A stretch of 64,000 nucleotides of DNA from positions 10,144,778-10,208,777 of the forward strand of contig NC_081336.1 in the NCBI RefSeq assembly GCF_022539665.2. The letters are read 5' to 3'. A model generated the notes under the pieces. The model did not search any database. It saw only the letters and a list, made by a program, of their open reading frames with translations, and was not told the origin of the DNA. The stretch's first letter is position 1; every line of letters begins with the position of its first letter. Source of the DNA: Daphnia carinata (taxonomy: Eukaryota > Arthropoda > Branchiopoda > Diplostraca > Daphniidae). This document shows, in pieces, positions 35,760 to 47,403 of the stretch. The translations under genes were made by a program, and so were the position numbers.

Positions 35760-37681
35760 CATACGGTAAATTTGCCTTTTTTCTTTAGTTTATTCACTTT
35801 ATGTTCTTTCTTTTCAGTTTTATTTTTCTTAATGTTGGCTTTTCTCTTTTTCTGTTGTTATTCCTTTCTCTTTTCCTTTTCTTCGATTCGTTCAGCGCAA
35901 TTTATGTTACTTTCTGATTTGATCTCGTTCATTAATTGATTTGGCAAGCAATTCCACATAGTCTTTTACCTATTGCAATACAGAAAGGTTAAAAGTTTTC
36001 AAGATCTTACAAATATTTTTGTCAAATTGAAAGTTTACCTGAAAACCTTCAGCTATTTGCAGAGCACCATTTCATGCCTGTTTCTATTCAATGCTTCTTG
36101 CATTCTCAGCTTCAGCTTGGCCTACCAAGATATTCATTTTTGGTTTAAGTTTTATTTTCTTTCATTTTAATCGTTGCCACTTCTGGATATAAAGTGGTCT
36201 TTTTCAGAATGGGTGAGGAATTAGATAGTTCTCCAAAATCAAATTTGCTGGAAACTAGGCAGCCTTCACTGTTAAAAATTGGTGTTGCCAGTGTACTTGC
36301 TAGTCTTGGTTGAGGAATTTCTGTTTTAACAAACTCTGAAAGACCAGAGGTTGATGACACAGATACTGCCTTGGTGGCTCGAGCATGTTTGGCAATTCAG
36401 GACCTCTTCTTCTTACTTTTTCTTTTTAATTTCTTCTTCATTCCCTCTAACTTCCGTTTAAATTGGATTTTCGTTGCCTTATCAGACAATTCCAGCTTTT
36501 CCTCTGAAAATCAATGGAATAAACTGGCCGGTCTTCCTTAAATGTAAATGTTAACACATACCTGTTAAGTGTGAGGCGTTCATTCAGTTTATGTTCTTTC
36601 TTCTCAGTTTTCTTTTTCTTAATGTTGGCTTTTCTCGTTTTCTGTTGTTATTCCTTTCTCTTTTCCTATTCTTCGATGCGTTCAGCCAACTTCTTTTTAC
36701 TATCTGATTTGATTTCATCTTGTTTCATAATAGATTTAGCAAGCCATTCCACATTGTTTTTTACCTATTGCAATACAGAAAGGTTAAAATTATTTAAGAT
36801 CTTACAAATATGTATGTCAAATTGAAAGGTTACCTGAAAACCTTCAGCTGTTTGCAAAGCATCTTTTCATGCCTGTTTCTCTTCAATACTTCTCACATTC
36901 CAACTTCAGCTTGGCCATCCAAGATTTTCACTTTGGCTTTGAGTTTTTTTTTATCGTTGCTACTTTTCAATCTAAAGTGTTCTTGTTCAGAATGGGTGAG
37001 GGATTAGATAGTTCTCCTAAATCAAATTTGCTGAATACTAGGCAGCCTTCGCTGTTGAAAATTGGTGTTAGCGGTGTACTTGTTGGTCTTGGTTCAGGAA
37101 TACCTGTTTTGACAAACTCTGTGGGATCAGAGGTTGATGACACTGATGCTGCCTCGGTGGCTTGTGCAAGTTGGGCAATTCAGGACCACTTCTTGTTATT
37201 TTTCTTTTTTAATTTCTTCTTCTTCAATTTTTCTAACTCCTTTTAAGTTTGGTTTTCATTGTTCTATCAGACAAATCCAGCCTTTTCCCTGAAAATAGAT
37301 GGAATAAGCTGGCCCGTCTTCCTTAAACGTAAAGATTAACACATACCTGTTAAGTGTGAGGTGTTAGCTGCTAGACATTCTTCCTGTTCAACACCAACCT
37401 TATTGCTATTGAGATCGTCAACTGTAGATACACTTTCAATTGGAATGTTGGTCAATAAGCTAGAAATCATGATTTTTTGGGTTCTCATTTCCTATTAATT
37501 TTGTTTAGACGACACTTTCAAGTTCTTGTTTTCTCTTTTTCCATTTACAAAAACTGCCTCTCGTATTATAACCTTTAAACTTTATTATTATATACCTTGA
37601 TTTCTCAACATTATCACTGATCACTCCATAGATCAAACTATACGAAACAAGTCTATTGTTATTTTCTTCAGGGAACGGCAT
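35760..37681 (-). pseudogene. Coiled-coil gene copy in left arm, internally duplicated
   Basis: On the minus strand the gene starts near 37681 with MPFPEENNNRLVSYSLIYG and stays open for 58 codons to 37505 (…GSFCKWKKRKQELESVV). Two tandem paralogous sections follow, each with a basic exon, a Ser/Thr-rich section (SSTSGLSEFVKTEIPQPR or the TSDPTEFVKTGIPEPR type) and a coiled-coil exon. Introns of about 58 and 69 bp separate them. Stops and frame changes occur in several exons, and a TGA recurs at the same place in both sections (RS-stop-IAK). The function is unknown; the composition suggests a nuclear coiled-coil protein. Protein production from this copy is unlikely. Confidence 0.55.
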
Positions 37682-37770
37682 TTTCAAGTCAAATCTAGCG
37701 TCAGGACGCCACAAACAATGGCGGACGGTTTTTAACATAAAATTTTTAAAATTTTTAATTCTTTTATTAC

Positions 37771-37860
37771 AAATTCAACAAAATTTAGTTCCTTTGTATA
37801 ACAATAATAATGAATTATAATAATAGAACAATAACAAAGGAACTAAATTTTGTTGAATTT
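37771..37860. repeat. Centre of palindrome: 27-bp perfect inverted repeat with 36-bp loop
   Basis: AAATTCAACAAAATTTAGTT followed by CCTTTGT (37771-37797) is matched exactly by its reverse complement at 37834-37860. The loop between is AT-rich (ATAACAATAATAATG...). Both outward-facing genes begin within about 130 bp of this centre, so any promoters would be back to back here. Confidence 0.93.
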
Positions 37861-37946
37861 AATAAAGCTTTAGCTAAAAGTTTTAATAACAGCTTTCCAC
37901 CGTCCGCCATTGTTTGTGGCGTCCTGACGCTAGATTTGGCTTCAAA

Positions 37947-39960
37947 ATGCCGTTCCCTAAAGAAAATAACAATAGACTTATTGTTTCGTATAGTTTGATC
38001 TATGGAGTGATCAGTGATAATGTTGAGAGATCAAGGTAAATAATAATAAAGTTTAAAGGTTATAATATGAGAGGCAGTTTTTGTAAATAGAAAAAGAGAA
38101 AACAAGAACTTGAAAGTGACGTCTAAACAAAATTTGTAGGAAATGAGGATCCTAAAAATCAAGAGCCTTATAAAACGCGAGGGTCCATTGACATCGTCGC
38201 TCTTAAAAAGCAACTCTCTCCTGAAGAGTTTTTCATTGCTAGCTTATTGACCAACATTCCAACTGAAAGTGTATCTACAGTTGACGATCTCAATAGCAAT
38301 AAGGTTGGTGTTGAACAAGAAGAATGTCTAGCAGCTAACACCTCACACTTAACAGGTATGTGTTGATCTTTACGTTCAAGGAAGACTGACCAGCTTATTC
38401 CATCCATTTTCAGGGAAAAGGCTGGATTTGTCTGATAGGACAATGAAAACCAAACTTAAAAGGAGTTAGAAAAATTGCAGAAGAAGAAATTAAAAAAGAA
38501 AAATAACAAGAAGTGGTCCTGAATTGCCAAACTTGCACAAGCCACCGAGGCAGCATCAGTGTCATCAACCTCTGATCCGACAGAGTTTGTCAAAACAGGT
38601 ATTCCTGAACCAAGACCAACAAGTACACTGCTAACACAAATTTTCAACAGTGAAGGCTGCCTAGTATTCAACAAATTTGATTTAGGAGAACTATCTTATC
38701 CCTCACCCATTCTGAACAAGACCACTTTAGATTCAAAAGTGGCAACAATAAAAAAAAAACTCAAAGCCAAAGTGAAAATCTTGGATGGCCAAACTGAAGT
38801 TGAATGCGAGAAGTATTGAAGAGAAACAGGCGTGAAAAGGTGCTCTGCAAAGAGCAGAAGGTTTTCAGGTAAACTTTCAATTTGACAAACATATTTTTAA
38901 GATTTTAAATAATTTAACCTTTCTGTATTGCAATAGGTGAAAAACAATGTGGAATTGCTTGCTAAATCTATTAAGAAACAAGATGAAATCAAATCAAATT
39001 GTAAAAGAAGTTGGCTGAACGCATCGAAGAATAGGAAAAGAGAAAGGAATAACAACAGAAAACGAGAAAAGCAAACACTAAGAAAAAGAAAACTGAAAAT
39101 AAAGAACATAACCCGAATGAACACCTCACACTTAACAGGTATGTGTTAACATTTACATTTAAGGAAGACCGGCCAGTTTATTCCATTGATTTTCAGGGAA
39201 AAAGCTGGAATTGTCTGATAAGACAACGAAAATCAAACTTAAACGGAAGTTAGAGGGAATGAACAAGAAATTAAAAAGGAAAAGTAAGAAGAAGAGGTCC
39301 TGAATTGCCAAACATGCTCGAGCCACCAAGGCAGCATCTGTGTCATCAACCTCTGGTCTTTCAGAGTTTGTTAAAACAGAAATTCCTGAAGCAAGACTAG
39401 CAAGTACACTGGCAACACCAATTTTTAACAGTGGAGGCTGCCTAGTTTCCGGCAAATTTGACTTTGGAGAACTATCTAATTCCTCACCCATTCTGAATAA
39501 GACCACTTTAGATCCAGAAGTGGCAACGATTAAAATGAAAGAAAATAAAACTTAAACCAAAAATGAAAATCTTGGTAGGCCAAGCTGAAGTTGAAAATGC
39601 AAGAAGTATTGAAGAGAAACAGGCACGAAATGGTGCTCTGCAAATAGCTGAAGGTTTTCAGGTAAACTTTCAATTTGACAAAAATATTTGTAAGATCTTG
39701 AAAACTTTTAACCTTTCTGTATTGCAATAGGTAAAAGACTATGTGGAATTGCTTGCCAAACCGAATAATGAACGAGATCAAATCAAATCAGAGAGTAACA
39801 AAAATTGCGCTGAACGAATCGAAGAAAAGGAAAAGAGAAGGGAATAACAACAGAAAAGGAGAAAAGCCAACATTAAGAAAAAGAAAACTGAAAAGAAAGA
39901 ACATAAAGTGAATAAACTAAAGAAAAAAGGCAAATTTATCGCATGAAAAACTGATACTGA
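37947..39960 (+). pseudogene. Coiled-coil gene copy in right arm, internally duplicated
   Basis: The counterpart of the left-arm gene begins at the ATG of 37947 (MPFPKENNNRLIVSYSLIYG) but stops after 30 codons at 38037. An open stretch about 38130-38355 reads GNEDPKNQEPYKTRGSID, then ALKKQLSPEEFFIASLLTN, then a donor. Introns with GT-AG ends lie at 38356-38413 (58 bp), 38869-38936 (68 bp), 39139-39196 (58 bp) and 39662-39730 (69 bp). Exons encode a basic segment, SSTSDPTEFVKTGIPEPRP (section 1) or SSTSGLSEFVKTEIPEAR (section 2), and Lys/Glu-rich coiled-coil ends (for example AERIEEKEKRREQQQKR). Frame changes and stops occur within exons, so this is a pseudogene. No known domain was identified. 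Confidence 0.55.
38339..39960 (+). repeat. Two tandem gene sections of about 783-794 bp in the right arm
   Basis: Section 1 starts near 38339 and section 2 near 39120, both at AACACCTCACACTTAACAG. Corresponding splice sites are offset by 783 bp (38356 and 39139; 38414 and 39197) to 793-794 bp (38869 and 39662; 38937 and 39731). The two sections differ at many positions, so the duplication predates the arm duplication. The left arm has the same two sections. Confidence 0.85.
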
Positions 39961-40534
39961 CTGATGGATCAGCTAAACTTGTGTTCTTTCATGTGCAGCC
40001 ATGTCGTGATAGTTTTTTAGAAAAATACACTGATATGCCTTCCATGATCGTGGAAAATTTGAAGAAAAAAAATCTTAGATTCAATTTAAAAGGTTTAGTG
40101 TCTTCACTAATAAGAGACTCATAAAAAAAAATCCGTCGTAGTAGAAAATTGATTTGTCATTATTAGTAGCTTTGCTAACGTAAAGTGTAAAGCTTCCTTA
40201 TATCTCAATGTATTATGTCATGTGTAATTAGGTAATCAATAGCTGCTTGAAAATGTACAAAAGGTGAAAACAGGACACGAAGAACGAACAAAATCATTTA
40301 TAGCAGTAGGTTATGATTTTAATATATTTATTGGGCTCTTTGTAATTGTTAAAAGAATTGAAAATGTATAAAGAATAAATGGTATTAGAATCAATATTGG
40401 ATTACAATAGTCTTTGTTTTGGTCCTTGCTTCAGACGATAGTTCAAGTTTGTACTATTATTCCTATAAACATTATTTATCAAATGTTAATAATAATAAAC
40501 TAGTCTTCGTGGTAACATATATTTTTGTTCCCAG

Positions 40535-40661
40535 CAACCACAAAAGCCCCGCGGAACTCATTCAGTTTCCTTATTCACAACGAATCAGTGGTCTTTACCT
40601 ATGGCATAAGTATCGACGAAGGGAAGTTATAAGGGAGATGGACTGGGGGCTGGGGGAATAA
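40535..40661 (+). pseudogene. Short terminal exon in right arm (MDWGLGE end)
   Basis: After the acceptor TTGTTCCCAG the frame reads NHKSPAELIQFPYSQRISGL, then YLWHKYRRREVIREMDWGLGE and TAA. It is the mirror image of the left-arm exon and remains open in both arms and in copy 2 (49671-49797, with R-to-Q at one position). No family was recognised. Confidence 0.4.
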
Positions 40662-41006
40662 TCAAAGAGGGTGGACAGAACAAGGCTAAGTGCGAAAAAC
40701 ATTAATTTATTGTATTATATTAAAAAAAGCCGATAGTAGTTCAATAAACAAAAATTGTGAAAAATGAACTTTATTTAACGGGATATTAGCAATATATAAA
40801 TACTAACGTAATCCGAAATCAGATTGCTAACGAATAAATAATCAAAGATTAACTAACGTACATACGCTAACATTGTTTGATCTCGGCAAACCTTATAGAA
40901 GGTAACGGTTTCAGCAACCTGTGTACATTCCACTTTCCACGGAATAGGAAGTTGGAAATATATTTTGAAAATAAATATAAAGTTTGTGGGAACATGGAAA
41001 TTAAAC

Positions 41007-41152
41007 GGAGAAAAAGGCCCAGTCCAATGGAGAAAAAGGCCCACTTTTGAATTTGAAAAAAAGTGGGCCTTTTTCGTATGGGCCTTTTTCGTCTGGGCCT
41101 TTTTCGCGGGCCTTTTTCGTCTGGGCCTTTTTCGTCTGGGCCTTTTTCTCCG
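41007..41152. repeat. Right terminal array, copy 1
   Basis: Mirror image of the left array: two GGAGAAAAAGGCCC units, then a hairpin pair, then six inverted GGGCCTTTTTCGTCT-type units ending CTCCG at 41152, where sequence changes to CCAATCAAATATTGAAAC and then reverse-orientation satellite. The element-specific GGAGGT next to the left array is not mirrored here, so the common boundary is CGGAGAAAAAGG. Confidence 0.93.
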
Positions 41153-43177
41153 CCAATCAAATATTGAAACTCACTGTATCACACTATATTCACATTGAAT
41201 ACACGTAGATTTGATGCTGTTTAAATGTAGATATCATGAAATTGATTCTATAACACTATATTCACATTGAATACACGTATATTTGATACTGTTTGAATGT
41301 AGATATGAAACTGATTCTATAACACTATATTCACATTGAATACACGTATATTTGATGCTGTTTGAATGTAGATATTGAAACTCACTGTATCACACTATAT
41401 TCACATTGAATACACGTATATTTCATAATGTTTGAATGTACATCATGAAACTGATTCTATAACACTATATTCACATTGAATACACGTATATTTGATGCTG
41501 TTTGAATGTAGATATTGAAACTCACTGTATCACACTATATTCACATTGAATACACGTATATTTGATGCTGTTTGAATGTAGATTTGATGCTGATATATTT
41601 GAATGTTTGAAGATATTGAAACTGATTCACTGTATCACACTATATTCACATTGAATACACGTATATTTGATGCTGTTTGAATGTAGATATTGAAACTCAC
41701 TGTATCACACTATATTCACATTGAATACACGTATATTTGATGCTGTTTGAATGTAGATATTGAAACTGATTCTATCACACTATATTCACTTTGAATACAC
41801 GTATATTTGATGCTGTTTGAATGTAGATATTGAAACTCACTGTATCACACTATATTCACATTGAATACAGATATATTTATTTGATACTGTTTGATCACAC
41901 TATATCACATTGAATGTATATTTGACTGTTTGAATGTAGATATTGAAACTATAACACTATATTCACATTGAATACACGTATATTTGATGCTGTTTGAATG
42001 TAGATATTGAAACTCACTGTATCACACTATATTCACATTGAATACACGATATATTTGATACTGTTTGAATGTACATCACTGATTGAAACTGATTCTATAA
42101 CACTATATTCACATTGAATACACGTATATTTGATGCTGTTTGAATGTAGATATTGAAACTCATTGTATCACACTATATTCACAAAGAATACACGTATATT
42201 TGATGCTGTTTGAATGTAGATCATGAAACTGATTCTATAACACTATATTCACATTGAATACACGTATATTTGATGCTGTTTGAATGTGGATATTAAAACT
42301 CACTGTATCACACTATATTCACATTGAATACACGTATATTTGATGCTGTTTGAATGTAGATATTGAAACTCACTGTATCACACTATATTCACATTGAATA
42401 CACGTATATTTGATACTGTTTGAATGTAGATCATGAAACTGATTCTATAACACTATATTCACATTGAATACACGTATATTTGATGCTGTTTGAATGTAGA
42501 TATTGAAACTCACTGTATCACACTATCACATTGAATACACGTATATTTGATGCTGTTTGAATGTAGATATTGAAACTCACTGTATCACACTATATTCACA
42601 TTGAATACACGTATATTTGATGCTGTTTGAATGTAGATATTGAAACTCACTGTATCACACTATATTCACATTGAATACACGTATATTTGATGCTGTTTGA
42701 ATGTAGATATTGAAACTCACTGTATCACACTATATTCACATTGAATACACGTATATTTGATACTGTTTGAATGTAGATCATGAAACTGATTCTATAACAC
42801 TATATTCACATTGAATACACGTATATTTGATGCTGTTTGAATGTAGATATTGAAACTCACTGTATCACACTATATTCACATTGAATACACGTATATTTGA
42901 TGCTGTTTGAATGTAGATATTGAAACTCACTGTATCACACTATATTCACATTGAATACACGTATATTTGATGCTGTTTGAATGTAGATCATGAAACTGAT
43001 TCTATAACACTATATTCACATTGAATACACGTATATTTGATGCTGTTTGAATGCAGATATTGAAACTCACTGTATCACACTATATTCACATTGAATACAC
43101 GTACATTTGATACTGTTTGAATGTAGATCATGAAACTGATTCTATAACACTATATTCACATTGAATACACGCATATT
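41153..43177 (-). repeat. 70-bp satellite, minus orientation, about 29 units
   Basis: Units are the reverse complement of the main array, both A and B types, with several truncated or scrambled units at 41575-42070 (for example a 30-base fragment series near 41890-41930). The array is more disordered close to the palindrome. It ends at the assembly gap. Confidence 0.96.
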
Positions 43178-43277
43178 NNNNNNNNNNNNNNNNNNNNNNN
43201 NNNNNNNNNNNNNNNNNNNNNNNNNNNNNNNNNNNNNNNNNNNNNNNNNNNNNNNNNNNNNNNNNNNNNNNNNNNNN
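43178..43277. other. Assembly gap (100 N) at satellite orientation switch
   Basis: This is a run of 100 N with reverse-orientation satellite on the left and forward-orientation satellite on the right. The gap may hide an inversion breakpoint or mark a scaffolding join made in repeat. Confidence 0.99.
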
Positions 43278-45251
43278 ATATACGTGCATTCAATGTGAAT
43301 ATAGTGTTATAGAATCAGTTTCATGATCTACATTCAAACAGTATCAAATATACGTGTATTCAATGTGAATATAGTGTGATACAGTGAGTTTCAATATCTA
43401 CATTCAAACAGCATAAAATATACGTGTATTCAATGTGAATATAGTGTGATACAGTCAGTTTCAATATCTACATTCAAACAGCATCAAATATACGTGTATT
43501 CAATGTGAATATAGTGTGATACAGTGAGTTTCAATATCTACATTCAAACAGCATCAAATATACGTGTATTCAATGTGAATATAGTGTTATAGAATCAGTT
43601 TCATGATCTACATTCAAACAGTATCAAATATACGTGTATTCAATGTGAATATAGTGTTATAGAATCAGTTTCATGATCTACATTCAAACAGTATCAAATA
43701 TACGTGTATTCAATGTGAATATAGTGTTATAGTGAGTTTCAATATCTACATTCAAACAGCATCAAATATACGTGTATTCAATGTGAATATAGTGTTATAG
43801 AATCAGTTTCATGATCTACATTTAAACAGTATCAAATATACGTGTATTCAATGTGAATATAGTGTTATAGAATCAGTTTCATATCTACATTCAAACAGCA
43901 TCAAATATACGTGTATTCAATGTGAATATAGTATGATACAGTGAGTTTCAATATCTACATTCAAACAGCATCAAATATACGTGTATTCAATGTGAATATA
44001 GTGTTATAGAATCAGTTTCATGATCTACATTTAAACAGTATCAAATATACGTGTATTCAATGTGAATATAGTGTGATACAGTGAGTTTCAATATCTACAT
44101 TCAAACAGCATCAAATATACGTGTATTCAATGTGAATATAGTGTGATACAGTGAGTTTCAATATCTACATTCAAACAGCATCAAATATACGTGTATTCAA
44201 TGTGAATATAGTGTTATAGAATCAGTTTCATGATCTACATTCAAACAGTATCAAATATACGTGTATTCAATGTGAATATAGTGTGATACAGTGAGTTTCA
44301 ATATCTACATTCAAACAGCATCAAATATACGTGTATTCAATGTGAATATAGTGTTATAGAATCAGTTTCATGATCTACATTCAAACAGTATCAAATATAC
44401 GTGTATTCAATGTGAATATAGTGTGATACAGTGAGTTTCAATATCTACATTCAAACAGCATCAAATATACGTGTATTCAATGTGAATATAGTGTGATACA
44501 GTGAGTTTCAATATCTACATTCAAACAGCATCAAATATACGTGTATTCAATGTGAATATAGTGTTATAGAATCAGTTTCAATGATCTACATTCAAACAGC
44601 ATCAAATATACGTGTATTCAATGTGAATATAGTGTTATAGAATCAGTTTCATGATCTACATTCAAACAGTATCAAATATACGTGTATTCAATGTGAATAT
44701 AGTGTGATACAGTGAGTTTCAATATCTACATTCAAACAGCATCAAATATACGTGTATTCAATGTGAATATAGTGTTGATACAATGAGTTTCAATATCTAC
44801 ATTCAAACAGCATCAAATATACGTGTATTCAATGTGAATATAGTGTTATAGAATCAGTTTCAATATCTACATTCAAACAGCATCAAATATACGTGTATTC
44901 AATGTGAATATAGTGTTATAGAATCAGTTTCATGATCTACATTTAAACAGTATCAAATATACGTGTATTCAATGTGAATATAGTGTGATACAGTGAGTTT
45001 CAATATCTACATTAAAACAGCATCAAATATGCGTGTATTCAATGTGAATATAGTGTTCAAACAGCATCAAATATACGTGTATTCAATGCGAATATAGTGT
45101 TATACAGTGAGTTTCAATAACAACATTAAAAAAGCATCAAATATACGTGTATTCAATGTGAATATAGTGTGATACAGTGAGTTTCAATATCTACATTCAA
45201 ACAGCAGCAAATATACGTGTATTCAATGTGAATATAGTGTTATAGAATCAG
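43278..45251 (+). repeat. 70-bp satellite, plus orientation, about 28 units
   Basis: A and B units are mixed, with some A-B dimers. Units become irregular in the last 250 bp before the second palindrome (for example a truncated unit at 45050-45065). The array stops within a unit at GTTATAGAATCA. Confidence 0.96.
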
Positions 45252-45257
45252 GGAGGT

Positions 45258-45403
45258 CGGAGAAAAAGGCCCAGACGAAAAAGGCCCAGACGAAAAAGGC
45301 CCGCGAAAAAGGCCCAGAAGAAAAAGGCCCATACGAAAAAGGCCCACTTTTTTCCAAATTCAAAAGTGGGCCTTTTTCTCCATTGGACTGGGCCTTTTTC
45401 TCC
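45258..45403. repeat. Left terminal array, copy 2
   Basis: The array has the same six-plus-two layout as at 34549-34694, with one base change in the fifth unit (AGAAGAAAAAGGCCC) and one in the hairpin loop. No matching right array exists for this copy. Confidence 0.93.
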
Positions 45404-46469
45404 GATCAATTTCCATTTTCTTACAAACTTTATGTTTGTTTCGAAAATTGTATTTCCCACCTTCTATTCCGTGGAATTTGGAATGTACAAAAGTTGCTGA
45501 AACCGTGATCTTCTTTAAGGTTTGCAGAGATCAAACAATGTTAGCGTTTGTGCGCTAGTTAATCTTTGATTATTTATTCGGTTGCAATCTAATTTCGGAT
45601 TATATTAGTATTTATATATTGCTAATATCCCGTTTAATAAAGTTCATTTTTCACAATTTTTGTTTATTGAACTACCATCGCTTTTTTAAATATAATACAA
45701 AAAATAAATGGTTTTCGCACTTAGCCTTGTTCTGTCCACCCTCTTTCATTATTCCCCCAATCCCCAGTCCATCTCCCATATAGCTTCTTTTTGTCGATAC
45801 TTATGCCATAGGTAAAGACCACTGATTCGTTGGGAATACGGAAACTGAATGAGTTCCGCGGGGCTTTTGTGGTTGCTGGGAACAAAAATATATGTTACCA
45901 CGAAGACTAGTTTATTATCATTAACATTTGATAAATAATGTTTATAGGAATAATATTACAAACTTAAATTATCGTCTGAGGCAAGGACCAAAACAAAGAT
46001 TATGTAATTCAATATTGATTCTAATACCATTTATTCCTTATACATTTTCAATTCTTTTAACACTTACAAAGAGCCCAATAAATATATTAAAATCATAACC
46101 TACTGCTATAAATGATTCTGTTCGTTCTTCGTGTCCTGTTTTCACCTTTTGCACATTTTCAAGCAGCTATTGATTACCTAATTACACATCACATAATACA
46201 TTGAGATATAAGGAAGCTTTACACTTTACGTTAACAAAGCTACTAATAATGACAAATCAATTTTCTACCATGACGGACTATTTTTTAAAATGAGAGTCTG
46301 TTATTAGTGAAGACACTAAACCTTTTTAAATGAATCTAAGATATTTTTTCTTCAAATTTTCCACGATCATGGAAGGCATGCCAGTGTATTTTTCTATAAA
46401 ACTATCACGACATGGCTGCACATGAAAGAACAAGAGTTTAGCTCATCCATGAGTCAGTATCAGTCTTTC

Positions 46470-47403
46470 ATACGGTAAATTTGCCTTTTTTCTTTAGTTT
46501 ATTCACTTTATGTTCTTTCTTTTCAGTTTTATTTTTCTTAATGTTGGCTTTTCTCTTTTTCTGTTGTTATTCCTTTCTCTTTTCCTTTTCTTCGATTCGT
46601 TCAGCGCAATTTATGTTACTTTCTGATTTGATCTCGTTCATTAATTGATTTGGCAAGCAATTCCACATAGTCTTTTACCTATTGCAATACAGAAAGGTTA
46701 AAAGTTTTGAAGATCTTACAAATATTTTTGTCAAATTGAAAGTTTACCTGAAAACCTTCAGCTATTTGCAGAGCACCATTTCATGCCTGTTTCTATTCAA
46801 TGCTTCTTGCATTCTCAGCTTCAGCTTGGCCTACCAAGATATTCATTTTTGGTTTAAGTTTTATTTTCTTTCATTTTAATCGTTGCCACTTCTGGATATA
46901 AAGTGGTCTTTTTCAGAATGGGTGAGGAATTAGATAGTTCTCCAAAATCAAATTTGCTGGAAACTAGGCAGCCTTCACTGTTAAAAATTGGTGTTGCCAG
47001 TGTACTTGCTAGTCTTGGTTGAGGAATTTCTGTTTTAACAAACTCTGAAAGACCAGAGGTTGATGACACAGATACTGCCTTGGTGGCTCGAGCATGTTTG
47101 GCAATTCAGGACCTCTTCTTCTTACTTTTTCTTTTTAATTTCTTCTTCATTCCCTCTAACTTCCGTTTAAATTGGATTTTCGTTGCCTTATCAGACAATT
47201 CCAGCTTTTCCTCTGAAAATCAATGGAATAAACTGGCCGGTCTTCCTTAAATGTAAATGTTAACACATACCTGTTAAGTGTGAGGCGTTCATTCAGTTTA
47301 TGTTCTTTCTTCTCAGTTTTCTTTTTCTTAATGTTGGCTTTTCTCGTTTTCTGTTGTTATTCCTTTCTCTTTTCCTATTCTTCGATGCGTTCAGCCAACT
47401 TCT
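46470..47403 (-). pseudogene. Coiled-coil gene remnant, left arm of copy 2
   Basis: Minus-strand remnant of the second (outer) gene section only: coiled-coil exon, intron of about 69 bp and Ser/Thr-rich exon (SSTSGLSEFVKTEIPQPR), then the beginning of the neighbouring coiled-coil exon, cut at 47403. It carries the same residues that distinguish the left from the right arm in copy 1. No start is present, so it is not expected to be expressed as protein. Confidence 0.5.

Larger units (their letters stand above)
34543..41152. mobile_element. 6.6-kb head-to-head palindromic (fold-back-like) element, copy 1
   Basis: Left arm 34549-37797 and right arm 37834-41152 are inverted copies of one another around a 36-bp spacer (37798-37833). 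At the centre a 27-bp inverted repeat is perfect (37771-37797 against 37834-37860). Further out the arms differ by substitutions and indels, including a deletion of about 90 bp in the left arm near 37460 relative to 38145-38235. Both ends carry the GAAAAAGGCCC array. Each arm holds a gene reading outward from the centre. Satellite flanks it in forward orientation on the left and reverse on the right. No target duplication was evident. The layout recalls Foldback or Galileo-type elements, but no transposase was recognised. Confidence 0.85.

Noticed and set aside
38897-39124. Hydrophobic Phe/Leu-rich minus-strand frames in the palindromes (for example 38897-39124 and 39530-39781)
   Set aside because: They are the antisense of Lys/Glu-rich coiled-coil exons (AAG/GAA codons read as Phe and Leu codons on the other strand), not membrane proteins.
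34543-41152. Palindrome as a sequencing hairpin artefact
   Set aside because: The arms differ by substitutions and long indels, and the second copy reproduces the arm-specific differences, which a read-level artefact would not.
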